Shown piece by piece: positions 13,561-23,914 of a stretch of DNA of 64,000 nucleotides (the stretch's first letter is position 1; every line of letters starts with the position of its first letter). The stretch is from Cinnamomum chago. Lineage: Eukaryota; Streptophyta; Magnoliopsida; Laurales; Lauraceae. The DNA is taken from positions 30,221,501 to 30,285,500 of the forward strand of contig CP142457.1 in assembly GCA_038049695.1 (NCBI GenBank). The letters run 5' to 3'. The translations under genes and the position numbers were made by a program. The notes under the pieces were generated by a model. That model saw only the letters and a program-made list of their open reading frames with translations. It searched no databases and was not told where the DNA came from.

Positions 13561-13934
13561 CATCATGCTCCCAATCAATTTACTAGAAAGCATGCATCCA
13601 AAAAAATCATCATGCATTAGATGCTAGGAAAACTTTAACCAAAGTTTGACCAATTCCAACCCAACTTGGTCAAAAGCAATCAAACTTTGTCAAAGTCAAA
13701 ATTCATGTTGGCTTGACCTAGAGATTCTAGCCTTTTATCTTGATGCATAAAAAAAAAAAAAGAAACAAATGTGCACGAACATCTTGGAATGCATAAACCC
13801 TCATCATTATGGTGCATAAACTTCATTATCATGGTGAGCAAAAAAAAAAAAAAAGGAGAAAAGCAAAAAAAAAAAAAAAGAGAAGTTTTAAAAGAAAAAA
13901 AAATTTGGGTAGCAGGTCGTGGCCCACTGCCACT

Positions 13935-13977
13935 TGGCAGTACGGCCAGGTTCGTACGGACCTGTCCGTACAGCCAA
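13935..13977. other. GTACGG palindrome cluster in intron 1 of the opposite-strand gene (A copy)
   Basis: Three closely spaced GTACGG/CCGTAC motifs form inverted repeats in an otherwise A-rich intron. The corresponding intron of B has a stronger version at about 21300-21345, with perfect CCGTACGG palindromes. Confidence 0.6.
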
Positions 13978-14257
13978 GAGAAAAAAAAACAAAATAACGT
14001 GCAAAAAGAAAAAGAAAAAAAAAACATCCAAAAAAAAGGCAGCACGTGAAAAAAAAGAAAAAAAAAATAAAAGAAAGGAAAAGAAAATTCTACTTCTACA
14101 ATGGAAATTTCTTGTGGAGGAAGAAAACTTACTTGAAGCCTGCAGAAGAAGAAGAAAAGCTTGAAGATCTTTGAAGAAGAAGAAGAATTCTTGGAGCACT
14201 CTTGAGGACTCTTGCAAAGAAAGAAAGCAAAGAAGCAAAGACCCAATCACCTCTTGC

Positions 14258-14264
14258 TTTTATA
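14258..14264 (-). promoter_or_regulatory. TATA box of the element A opposite-strand gene
   Basis: On the - strand the sequence reads CTCTTCTATAAAAGCAAG, almost identical to B at 20950-20970 and at the same distance (about 125 bp) before exon 1. Short inverted GAGAATTTCTC-like motifs lie 80-290 bp upstream in both copies. Confidence 0.65.
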
Positions 14265-14829
14265 GAAGAGAGCAAACCAAAAGAGGAAACAAGGAGAAAT
14301 GAAAGGAGGTAAATGCTAAAAATTAGCAACCTTTCAAAAAAAAAAGAGATTTGAGATATTCTCTCCCAAAGAGAAGATTCTTTGAGAAATTTTCTCCAAT
14401 AAAAAAAAGGGAATGAGAAATATTCTCTCCCAAAGAGAGATACTTAGTGAAAATCTCTCCCAAAAGAAAGGAAACTTGAGAGATTCTCTCCAAATAAGAA
14501 TATTTTTAGATATTCTCTATCCAAAAGAGATATTTTTAGATATTCTTTAGAAAATGACACCATGTGAGATCTAAGCCATCTTTAAAAGCTTAAGGTCCCA
14601 TGGGCTAGCCCACATGAGTCAGGTTTGACCACCTAGGCACTAAAAGGGGATTCCTTTCAAAAAATTCCTCTTACCAAGAGCATACAAAATGGTTCCATGC
14701 CTCTTTTGAGTCGATTGAACCATAAATAAAAAAAAAGCCTCATGAGTTCCCAAAGAAAAAAATAAAAACAAAACCATCCAACTTCATGAACCAAATTAAG
14801 CCAAAATCTTGAAATTGACATTCCGCAAA

Positions 14830-15060
14830 AATCCAAACCCGACCCCCCAACTTGCCACATACAGCTTGTTGGGTCACAAGGTCAATACCAAATATGACCC
14901 TCCAATTTGCCACATACAGCTTGTTGGGTCACAAGGTCAAAATCCAAAAATCAAACCCCGACCCCCTAACCCGTCACATACAGCATGTTAGGTCACATGG
15001 TCAAAAACCAAAAATCCTTCTTGATCGCCTGATGCGCCACATAAAGCCCTAAGGTTCACA
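14830..15060 (+). repeat. Four imperfect 50-70-bp tandem repeats near the 3' LTR of A
   Basis: Each unit contains ccacatacagcttgttgggt or a variant followed by cacaaggtca. Element B has three units in the matching place on the - strand (20290-20450). The position is upstream of the opposite-strand promoter. Bases 15061-15242 show nothing else. Confidence 0.75.
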
Positions 15061-15242
15061 AGATCAAAAGGAAAACCAAATATTCAAAACCCAAATCCAA
15101 CTCCCTCATGTCATTTTCAAAACTTTGCTTTGAGATGGTACGTGATCCCTCTCACTACCATAAAATCCCCTTGGAAACTCAAAAGGCTATAAAAAAATGC
15201 TCAAAGACTCTTGGCCACCGACTCCAAAAGCTACTCGTCACT

Positions 15243-15260
15243 GTACCTCGAGGGGACATT
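15243..15260 (+). other. Polypurine tract of element A
   Basis: The purine-rich core gaggggaca lies directly before TGTTGACA, the first bases of the 3' LTR. B has the same arrangement at 20049-20066. Confidence 0.8.
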
Positions 15261-17304
15261 TGTTGACACAAAAAATGTCACTTTGCCTCTTCAACATCAA
15301 GAAGCTACCTGAAGCCGCATCCTACTACAAACAGGCAATGCCGCTTCAACCATCAGATCTTGTCAGAATCACTTGAAAACTGATAGATCCATCAAGACAG
15401 CCAAAAGAAGAGTTCACATGAAGTTTCGGGCCATTCCGACATCATTTGGCCTAACTTCACTCCTCCGGCAGCCAAACAGGCGCTCCTGGCGGCGGCGGCG
15501 TCGAAGACATCAAAACTTCGATCTGAGCCTATGGATAGTCTCAAAATACCTCCAAAAGGCTCCACATCAAATTTCAGGTCATTCCGACAATGTTTGACCC
15601 GACTTCGACGCTCCGAAAGAAAATCAAGCCTCTCAGCGGTGAGAACCACCGGGACCATTACTCATCAAATGGAGCACATAGGTGGCTTCAACATGCTCCA
15701 AAAGAGTTGCACGTCAAATTTCAGGTCATTCCTACAACGTTTGACCCGACTTCGACGCTCCGAAATAAAATCAAGGCTACAGGCGACAGAGCACCCCGGG
15801 ACCATGACATCCAAATCGGAGTCAATGGATCATCTCAAAATGACTCCAGTTGGCTCCCTATCAAATTTCAGGTCAATCGGACATCGGTTGACCGCACATC
15901 AAAGCGCGACATCTTCCTCGTGGCGAAATCAAGCCTAGCAGCGACGGGAACCCAAACGGCTTCAAAACTCAAACGAAAGCCCATGGTCGGTCCTATCTAC
16001 TGCTCGGGAAGCTCCGCATCAAATTCCAGGTCATTCGGACATCGTTTGACCTAGTTTTGACTCTTGACAAAAACCGGCAACTATGCGCGGCAAAGTCTTC
16101 GGCTTTTCAAAAAAATAGGAAACTTTGTGCCCGGTTTGGCACAACTTCTCGTTGGGTTTTCTCCAGGAGAACCAAGCCAGAAAATGAGGAAAAATGTCAA
16201 GAAAAATACAGGAGAAAAAAGAAGCAAAAAAGTTCAAAAAAAAAACAACAAAACGGCGACCAAAGGGGAAAATCCCCCCATGGTCGCCAGCGACCCTGGA
16301 AATCCGGGTCGCCGGATTTCCGCCGCGAGGCCCTTTTTCCGATCCTTTTCGCATTTCGGAAGTTCCATCCCCTGTGATTTCCTGAAAATCTGATTTTTGA
16401 TGCTCGAAAATGACTGATCTTCGTCAACATCACGAATCTGCCATTAAGAGCATGAAATCGTCATCGATCGCTCCAAGATCGCCATCCGGCTGGCCAAGAA
16501 ATTGCACATTCTGTCCAACCGATCGAGAAATCGACAAGACAAATGTCACCGGCCCGCTGATATCAACCAATATTTGAATTTGCCTGACCATCCGACATCG
16601 ATCGACATGAAGATCCATCGTCGATCATCGCAAGAACAATTCCAAAAGACGCGGCACGGTCCACGACTCTTCAAATCCCCGATGACCACTTAATGTTGTT
16701 AATTGACCCACCTAAATGCGGTCATTAATTCATTATTTTGGACGGCCCGATCAGTTTCAAGGAAATGGAAGTTACAAGTCCAAGTCATCATGGCATTAAA
16801 GCTATGAAACTCCTCTCATCATGGAGATTGAAGGCAATTAAATGCCCATTATCTCCACCGGCCAATCAGAAGCCAAGAAAAAGGAGTTACAAAATAAAGG
16901 AATTAAACTTGTAACTCGTCCCATTATGTGGTTTTAATGCATTAAAGCCCATAAAGTCACCTAAAGGCTACCAAATGCCTATAAAAGGAGGTGACTCCAA
17001 GAAGCCAGAGAGAGAATCCCGGAATCCCGAACTCAAAATCCAGAAGCCCTGCTACTCTGAAGAAATTCTGCTGGAAAAAGAAACTCTGCTACAACAAACA
17101 CCCAAAAGGTGATCAAAGTCCCTTGGGGGGGAAGACCCCCCTCCTCTAAGAAAAAGCCTCCTCTTCTCCTACTCAACATGGCCAAGCCGTGGCTCTTCAG
17201 CCCGTCTCTTTGTTTTTCATTGGGTATAGGACCTTCCCTTGGTCCTTATCCTCTAAAAAACTGAAATCCAAGCCAAGCCAAAGAATCAAAGCATCAAGCG
17301 TTCT
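15261..17304 (+). mobile_element. Element A 3' LTR, left part, split by element B
   Basis: It begins TGTTGACA directly after the polypurine tract. It aligns with the reversed B LTR along its length at clearly lower identity than the two B LTRs share with each other. Matches include the cgtttgagttttgaag repeat region, a GC-rich block near 16260-16330, and the segment 17105-17300. It stops at 17304, where the GTTCT target duplication and element B begin; the rest continues at 38549. No gene is present; short ORFs are incidental. Confidence 0.88.
17300..17304. repeat. Target-site duplication of element B, left copy (GTTCT)
   Basis: GTTCT directly abuts the TGATGG end of the lower LTR and is repeated at 38549-38553 after the TGTCAACA end of the upper LTR. 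Confidence 0.95.
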
Positions 17305-20048
17305 TGATGGAACGCGCTCCAGGCCTCGGACGTTACCGGGCGTCGGCGGACGTGGGAGTCCGTTTGGTCCGACCCTTTCGCCCCTGGAGGGCGAAGCGTG
17401 CATCAACGCTTTTGGGTGTTTGGGTGGGTGTGCCAGATTTTCTATTTTACTTGGAATTGCAAGTGATGATCCGGAGATCAATCTTCGCAAGTAAAAAAGG
17501 AAATCAACTTCTTTTCAAGTTTCCATTGCATATATATTTAAGAAAAGAGACAGTTTTTTATTTTGCCGTAAAAGGCGATTTTTTGGCATTTATAGCCGAT
17601 TTTTTGCGTTTATAGCCGATTTACAATTCTCATGAATAATGGAAGACAAGAGTTGTGGTTTTTTGTCTCTTTAAAAAAAATACAAAATACAATGAAAAGC
17701 GAGAAAGGAAGAATCTAACTTTTCAGGAGATTGTGGGAGGGACCCGTTTAGATTGACGGTCGCGAGTCATGTATGGACTCCGCCATCATCCATGCAAATA
17801 AGAATGTCGGATGCTTTGGATTCGCTTGGCTTGGTTATATCCTCAGATTTTTAGAGAACAAAGACCGAGAGAAGGTCTTATGTTCAATAAAAAGCCGAGT
17901 AGACGGGCTAAAGAGCCATGTCTAGGCATGTTGGATAGAAGGAGAGGTGGAACCTTGGGGGGATGGCCCCCCAAGGGACTTCAATCACCTTGTAGTGTTG
18001 GTTGCTGCAGCAGAGTTTCTTTGTTCGCAAAGTGTCTGGATTTTCAGAGGCTTCAGATCTTCAGGCAATTTTCTGAGAATTTTTCTTCATCCTGAGAATT
18101 TTTCTTCCTTCGAAAACTTTGGAGGTGACTCCTATTTATAGGCCTTTAGGTAGCCTTTAGGAGTGATTTATGAGCCTTTATGGTAATAAAGCTCATTAAG
18201 GGAGGAGTTACAAGTTTAATTGTCTCTTGCTTTGTAACTCCTGCCCCTTGGATTTCATTGGCCGGAGGAGAGTCATGGGCATTTAATCGCCTTTAATCTC
18301 CATTATGTTAGGAGTTTCATGGCTTGAATGCCATGATTGTTTGGACTTGTAACTCCTGAACAGAGGCTTCTGATTGGGCCGTCCAAGATAATGGGTTAAT
18401 GACTGCATTAACTTGCCATAAACGGGCCAATTGATAGCATTAAGTGGCTGCCTTAGTAGCTGAAGAGTCGCGGGCCATGTTGCGTCTTTTGGAATCCCCT
18501 TTGCGATGATCATCGATGGATCCTTATGTAAATTAACATCAGATGATTATGTAGTTTCAGACATTGGTTGATACCAGCGGGCCGGCAGCATCTGTCCAGT
18601 TGATTTCGCGATCGGGCGGGCAGAAAGTGCACTTTTTTGGTTGTTCGGCTGGCGATCAATGAAGTTTTTGAAGTTCTGGAAAGGAGTCATGTGATCTTGA
18701 TGAATATCAGTGAATTTGGAGCCTCAAAAGCCTGAATCTGGAAAAATCACAGGGACAGAACAACTCGTCTCGCGAAAACGGACGAAACGGGGGGTCCCGG
18801 GGCGAAATCGGCGCCCCAGACCTCCCAGGGTCGCCGGGCCCAAGGTCGCAGGGGCCTGCGACCCTGGGGGAAAAATCCCTTCCCGGGGCCCCTTTTTGGC
18901 CGTTTCTCGTCGTTTTTCGCTTCCGTTTTTTTTGCTTATTTTCTCTGACATTTCTCCACATTATTTGGCTTGATTTCCCTCTGAAAAACCTGATGATAAT
19001 CCTTGCAAATTGGTTTGCAAAGTTTCTAATTTTCCGGGAAAAGCCGAACGCAGAACTGCTGATTTTCCGCCAGAAGCTGAAACAGGATCAAACGATGTCG
19101 GAATGACCTGAAATTTGAGGTGAAGCTTCTTGAGCATTAAATAAGACCAGCCATGGGCTTTCGTTTGAGTTTTGAAGCCGTTTGGGGTCATGCAAATGCT
19201 TGCCTTTGATTTCACCGCAAGGGAAATGTCGAGCTTTGACTTTCGGTCAAACGATGTCCGATTGATCTGAAATTCGACGTGTGACTCCCTTATCAGTAGA
19301 TAAGACCAACCACAGGCTTTCGTTTGAGTTTTGAAGCCATTTGGAGTCATGCAAACGCTTGCCTTTGATTTCACCGCGAGGGAAATGCCGAGCTTTGACT
19401 TTTGGTCAAACGATGTCTGATTGACCTGAAATTCGACGGGTGACTCCCTCATCAGTAGATAAGACCAACCATAGGCTTTCGTTTGAGTTTTGAAGCCATT
19501 TGGGGTCATGCAAACGCTTGCCTTTGATTTCACCGCAAGGGAGATGTCGAGATTTGACTTCTGGTCAAACGATGTCCGATTGACCTGAAATTCGACGAGG
19601 AGACTATTGGAGTCATTTTGAGATGATCCACAAGCTCCGAATTGGGTGCCATGGTCCCGGGGTGCTCTGCCGCTGGTAGGCTTGATTCAGCCGTTGGAGA
19701 GTTGATGATGGGTCAAACGTTGCTAGTTTGACTTGAGACTTGACGTGGAGCCCTTTGGACATATTTTGAGAACATCCATAGGCCCTGATCGAAGATTTGG
19801 TGTCTCCGATTCTGCCGCCGCCGGGAGCGCTTGTTTAGCTGTTGGAGAAGTGAAGCTAGGCCAAATGATGTCGGAATGGCCCGAAACTTCATGTGTACCT
19901 CTCTTTTGGTTGTTTTGAATGACCTTGCAGTTTTTGTTTGATTCTGACAAGATCTGATGATTGAAGTGGCGCCTGCCTATTTTTGGTAGGATGCGGCTCC
20001 ATGTAGCTTTTGGTGTAAAGAGGCAAAGTGACATTTTTGGTGTCAACA
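17305..20048 (-). repeat. Element B 3' LTR (2744 bp)
   Basis: On the - strand it starts TGTTGACACC and ends CCATCA. Its partner is 35797-38548. The half nearest the polypurine tract (18961-20048) differs from the partner by one substitution only, while the other half differs at about 29 positions plus indels. It contains two copies of the TATAGCCGATTTTT-type minisatellite unit near 17583-17622 and a threefold 159-bp repeat near 19130-19600. Confidence 0.95.
19130..19600 (-). repeat. Three tandem 159-bp units in the U3 part of the B LTR
   Basis: The marker ggctttcgtttgagttttga recurs at about 19156, 19315 and 19474, a period of 159 bp. Because 159 is a multiple of three, the array translates as a 53-residue repeat, giving an apparent 190-residue ORF that I do not consider a gene. 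The same array is in the other LTR at about 37630-38100. Element A has a diverged counterpart near 15950-16050. Confidence 0.85.
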
Positions 20049-20066
20049 AATGCCCCCTCGAGGTAC
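20049..20066 (-). other. Polypurine tract of element B
   Basis: Read on the - strand, CCTCGAGGGGGCATT directly precedes the TGTTGACA start of the 3' LTR. Confidence 0.85.
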
Positions 20067-20289
20067 AGCGACGATATAGCTTTTGCAGTCGATGTGCCTC
20101 GAAGAGAATCTTGAAGAAGAGCTTCTGACTTGACCAAGAGTCTTTGAGCATTTTTTTTTTTTTTTTTTTTTTTTTGGTGTAGCCTTTTGAGCTTCCAGGG
20201 GATTTTTATGGTAGTGATAGGAATCATTTACCATCTTGAGGCAAAGTATTGAAGATGACATCAGGGATGCGGATTTGGATTTTTGTTTT

Positions 20290-20450
20290 GACCTTGAGTC
20301 CTAACAGGCTATATGTGGCAAGTTAGGGGGTCGGATTTGGTTTTGACCGTGTGACCCAACAAGCTGTATGTGGAATGTTGGGGGGTCAGGTTTTGGTTTT
20401 TGGTTTTGGTCTTGTGACCTAACAAGCTGTATGTGGAATGTTAGGGGACC
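20290..20450 (-). repeat. Three tandem units near the B 3' LTR
   Basis: Units of about 60 bp carry caagctgtatgtggaatgtt or a variant. They match the array at 14830-15060 in element A. A run of about 23 T lies before them at 20152-20175. The interval 20067-20950 otherwise holds only the promoter-proximal inverted repeats of the opposite-strand gene (gagagaatttctc at about 20796 and 20827). Confidence 0.75.
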
Positions 20451-20958
20451 GGTTTGATATTTGGTGAAATGTCAATTTCAAGGTTTGGCTCAATTTGGCT
20501 CATGAGGTGAGATGGTTAGGTTTCTTGGAAGCTCATGGGGCCTGGAATTCTTGTATGGTATGGTCCAATCAACTCAAAAGAGAGGCATGGAACCATTTTT
20601 GTAATGCTCTTGGTAAGAGGAATCTTCTCTAAAAGCCACTTTTAGTGCCTAGGTGGTCAAACCTGGCTCATATGGGCTAACCCATGGGACCTTAAGCTTT
20701 TGGGAATGGCTTAGATCTCATATGGTTTTATTTTGGAAAGAATTTCTAAAGATATCTCTTTTGGATAGAGAATATCTAAGAATATCTTAACTTGGAGAGA
20801 ATTTCTCAAGTTCCCTTGATTTTTTAGAGAGAATTTCTCAAAGAATATTCTCTTTAGGAGAGATTATCTCAAATTCCCTTTTCTTTTGGGAAGGTTGCTA
20901 ATTTTTAGCACTTACCTCCTTGCTTTTCTCTTCTTTCCTCTTTTGGTTTGCTCTCTTC

Positions 20959-20965
20959 TATAAAA
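20959..20965 (+). promoter_or_regulatory. TATA box of the element B opposite-strand gene
   Basis: TATAAAA sits 129 bp before the start codon at 21088. The flanking CTCTTCTATAAAAGCAAG is conserved in element A (14258-14264 on -). The presumed leader between the two is CT/TTC-rich, typical of plant 5' untranslated regions. Confidence 0.65.
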
Positions 20966-21087
20966 GCAAGTGAGGTGGGATCTCTTGCTTTTGTTGCTTT
21001 CTTTTTTTCCAAAAGTCTTCAAGAGTTGCTCCAAGTGCAAGAGTTCTCCTTCTTCAAGAGTCTTCAAGTTCTTCTTCTTCTCCATCC

Positions 21088-23307
21088 ATGGCTTCAAGTA
21101 AGTTACCTTTTTTTTTTTTACAAGAAATCCATGTAGAAATAGGATGGGGAAAAAGAAAGTGTTTCTTTTCTTCTTTCTTTCTTTTTCTTTTCTCTTTTTT
21201 TTTTCTTTTTCCTTTTTGCACGTTTTTTCTTCTTCTTTTTTTTCGTGCTTCTCTTTTTTCTTTCTTTTTTTTTTCTCATTTTGCATTTTTTTTTTGTGGG
21301 CCGTACGGACAGATCCGTACGGATCTGGCCGTACGGCCCGTGGCCTGTGGGCCGTGCCCCTTTTTTTTTTTATCTTTCTCCTCTTTTTTTTTTTTTGAGA
21401 AATTTTTCTTTCTTCTTTTTTTCTCATCATGACAATGCATCCTCTTTTTTTTTTTTTGTTGCATATCAAGATGTTCATACATGCTTTTGTTTTTGTAACA
21501 GTTGATAGCATGATGTGGTGACATACCTAAAAACCTTTGCAAAGTTAGGAACTTTGAGCTCGCAGCAATGTTGAGCCCTTCCTGATTTTGCGGAGTTTTT
21601 CAAGGTTTCGAAAGTTTGGAGTTGTGGAGCTCGCAGTGATGTTGAGCCTATCTCCAAGCTTTCTATTTCTGTCGGGGTACTTCTTTTTCTTTGGAATTGC
21701 CCTGAGGTCATGCCGAAATTTCGCCAGATTTTTTTTAGCAAAATTTCGTCATTTTGATGATAATTCTTTCCTCCTTTTTTTTTGGACCTTTTGCAGGTGG
21801 TCCTTCCAGAACAGATAAGGGTAAAGAACCTATCACAAGCGTACCTCGTCGATCTGCGCAATCTTCTAATCCGGCCGTCCAGCAGGCCTGGGAGAAGGTG
21901 CAATACGTCGAGCAGCACCTCGAGGAGTGTGACTCCCTCAATAGAGAGGAGGCGCGGCAGGCACTGATTGCTCGCAAAGGAGAGGATTTCTATAAAATCA
22001 TGGTAAGCAGTCGTCCCTGGGTGATAGAGGATCAGAGGGTGTTGCCCAAGCCTACCTTCTTCTTTGGTGATGCAGCCCCAGCCGATATGACGTATCGGAG
22101 GAGATGCTTCCAGTTTTCCTACACAGTTGATGGTGTGAAGAAAACTGTTGCCACCCGATCGACTTTTGATCGTACTATCTCGATCATGAGTCTCTCTCCC
22201 ACGTGCCTGAAGAGGGAAGATCCTCCAAGATGGGTGAGGAGGACCAACGTGGTCAAGAACGGGGTTTTCATTGGCAGTTCTCCTGGACATATGGAGAAGT
22301 CGCCTGCTGACATGGACATCTTGATGCCGGCCAGCAACTACCAGGGCGCAGATTATCCATCGGTTGATTTGAAACCGATGGGCCTTGGCATCTTCAGTGG
22401 TGACGGCAGCAACTGGGTGAAGCCTTTTCGACTCCGCTGCCGCTTCAGTGCTGACTCCGAGTGGAAGTCTTGGACTGACCATATCTTGTTTGTTGGGGGC
22501 GCCATTTTGAAGGAAGCCGGGATCTTTGATGCGGTCCGTGCATTTAGGGAGACCGTGATCTTTTCCGACGAGGCCTTCATGGCCATGCTTGAGTCATTCC
22601 TCCCTCAAACCAATACCTTCATAGTGACGAATGGTGAGATTGGTTTTTCTCTGAAGGAACTGAGTGCCGTTACCGGGTTGCCCATCCTCGGGAAGCTCTA
22701 TGAGGAGTTCATGCCGATTGACAGCGTCCTTGAGGAGAGGTCAGAGGAATTCAGGCTTTTATACTTTCAGCTCGTCGTCTTCTACGATTTTTTGAAGGAG
22801 AAGGAGGGCTCGAAGGTAAGGTCTAGCAGCTGGAAGAGTTTCGGCTCTTCTTTTCTCAGTTTCCTTGACAGCAAGGGGCCTTCTACCAGTATGTCCAGGG
22901 AGGACAAGAAAACTGCGGCCATGCAAGAGGAGCTGAAGGGTTTCTTCGCAGGTACCAGTAGTATTTGTTTTGATATCGCACTGCGGAGAGATCTTGCTGT
23001 TTACCTCACATATTGGTTTGGTGAGGCTATTTTTGCTGGAGGAGATGGGACGCACATCCGGCCGCATTGTATTTTTCCGGCTTGTCAGATGGCGTTTGGA
23101 GAGCAACTAGCTTTGGTGCCAGCTTTATACTCCTATTTGTGCACTGAACTGCAAGCAGCTGCTTTCTTGGTCCGGCTTGGGCAACCCATGAACAGGGTAT
23201 TTTCCGCCCATATTTTCTATTCGTGGTTTGTATACCACTGTCCCGGCTTCCATCGGCTGGGTGTTGCGCAGGACGACGACCCTTTGATGATTCAGGCTGC
23301 AGTATGA
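21088..23307 (+). CDS. Element B opposite-strand gene: plant-mobile-domain-like protein (two exons, about 506 aa, C-terminus lost)
   Basis: Exon 1 is 21088-21097, a start codon and three bases over two codons, followed by donor GTAAGT. The intron is 21098-21796 and ends TTTTGCAG. Exon 2 is 21797-23307. Splicing keeps the frame and gives an N-terminus MASSGPSRTDKGKEP. Blocks resembling the plant mobile (aminotransferase-like) domain follow at about residues 240-500, including FLPQTNTFIVTNGEIGF and LRRDLAVYLTYWFGEA. This family is known in plant Ty3/gypsy and MULE elements and in MAIN/MAIL1 proteins; the role in a retrotransposon is unknown. The intron is spliceable only on this strand, so this is a genuine opposite-strand transcript unit by design. 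The frame ends early because a deletion at about 23293 joins it out of phase to the tail exon. Family call moderate; gene structure good. Confidence 0.7.
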
Positions 23308-23650
23308 CCTTAGCATCCTTGATGGAGAGGTTGAGGAGGCAAGGAAGCATCTCGAACACTTAAAATCCCAAGTCGCCAGTACGTGGACCGCCATAACAGA
23401 GGCTCGTGACAGGGAGAGTGCTTTGATTTGCCAAGTTGCAGAGGCCGATCAGATTCTCAATAGGAAGGCTAGAGAGAATGAACGATGGCAGACTGCTCGG
23501 GATAATCTTCCTGGTGTAGCAGAAGGGATAGAGCCTTCTCCAGCTACTCATGGCAGATTCTTGAAGAAGCGTGCCTTGGAGACTCTGACGGATGAAGCCA
23601 AGAGTTTGCTTGAGGAGCTGAAAGCTTGGCTGGAGAGCATTTTTGGCTGA
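23290..23650 (+). pseudogene. Coiled-coil tail exon of the element B opposite-strand gene, out of frame after a deletion
   Basis: A second frame encodes a charged helical segment ending in LLEELKAWLESIFG and a stop at 23648-23650. It matches the last exon of the A copy, which ends LLEELSLWLKAM at 7590. Compared with A, roughly 1.8 kb between the domain and the tail is missing here, including the basic linker and two introns. The junction near 23293-23297 shares GGCTG with both parental sides, suggesting microhomology-mediated loss. Confidence 0.7.
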
Positions 23651-23914
23651 GGCCCTTTTTTTTTTTTTTTTTTTTAACAGAAACTCTTTCTCTCTTTTTA
23701 TATACCACATGTATATATTTTTTTTTGTATACATTTTTGTAGTGCTTGTGAACACTTTTCTTTTCTTCTTTTTTTTTTTGGTACCACATGTATTTTTTGG
23801 TACTTTTTTTTTTGTTTTCCCTACGCTCACTCAAATATTGTGATTAAAGTGATTGCTAAATGGGATGTGATCAAAAGTTTGTCATTTTGTGAGAAATCTT
23901 TTGACAAATGATTG

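Larger units (their letters stand above)
7590..14133 (-). pseudogene. Element A opposite-strand gene: plant-mobile-domain-like protein with coiled-coil tail, multi-exon, broken
   Basis: This gene runs against element A. Exon 1 ends at 14133 at a GTAAGT donor. The position aligned to B's start codon reads CAG, so the start appears lost. Exon 2 begins at 13228 after a TTGCAG acceptor and runs to about 10755 (donor GTATGA). Two more exons follow (about 10670-10530 and 10491-10337), then the tail exon 8347-7590 after the solo LTR. The plant-mobile-domain-like part (about 13050-11360) has blocks such as FLPQTNTFIVTNGEIGF and LRRDLAVYLTYW. A Lys/Arg-rich acidic linker and a coiled-coil tail follow. 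The protein class is known from plant Ty3/gypsy and MULE transposons and from MAIN/MAIL1 proteins; its function here is unknown. Damage: a frameshift near 13060, stops near 12567, 12235, 11365 and 11100-11180, and the LTR insertion. Confidence 0.7.
1..15260 (+). mobile_element. Element A: Ty3/gypsy Tat/Ogre-clade LTR retrotransposon, internal region (5' part outside window)
   Basis: The order read on the + strand is end of gag/pol linker, protease, G-patch, reverse transcriptase, RNase H, second archaeal-type RNase H, integrase, minisatellite 3' region, opposite-strand gene, polypurine tract and 3' LTR. The second RNase H after the RT/RNase H and the very long 3' region are known marks of the Tat/Ogre clade. 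The 5' LTR, primer site and gag lie upstream of base 1. Many stops, frameshifts and deletions show that this copy is old. Element B later inserted into its 3' LTR, and a solo LTR lies inside its opposite-strand gene. Confidence 0.9.

Noticed and set aside
13680-14250. Phe-rich ORFs of 120-188 residues on the - strand
   Set aside because: Produced by T-runs in intron 1 of the antisense gene.
18961-19533. 190-residue ORF on the - strand, also at 37461-38033
   Set aside because: It is the translation of the 159-bp LTR repeat; a period divisible by three keeps it open. No start context or family match.
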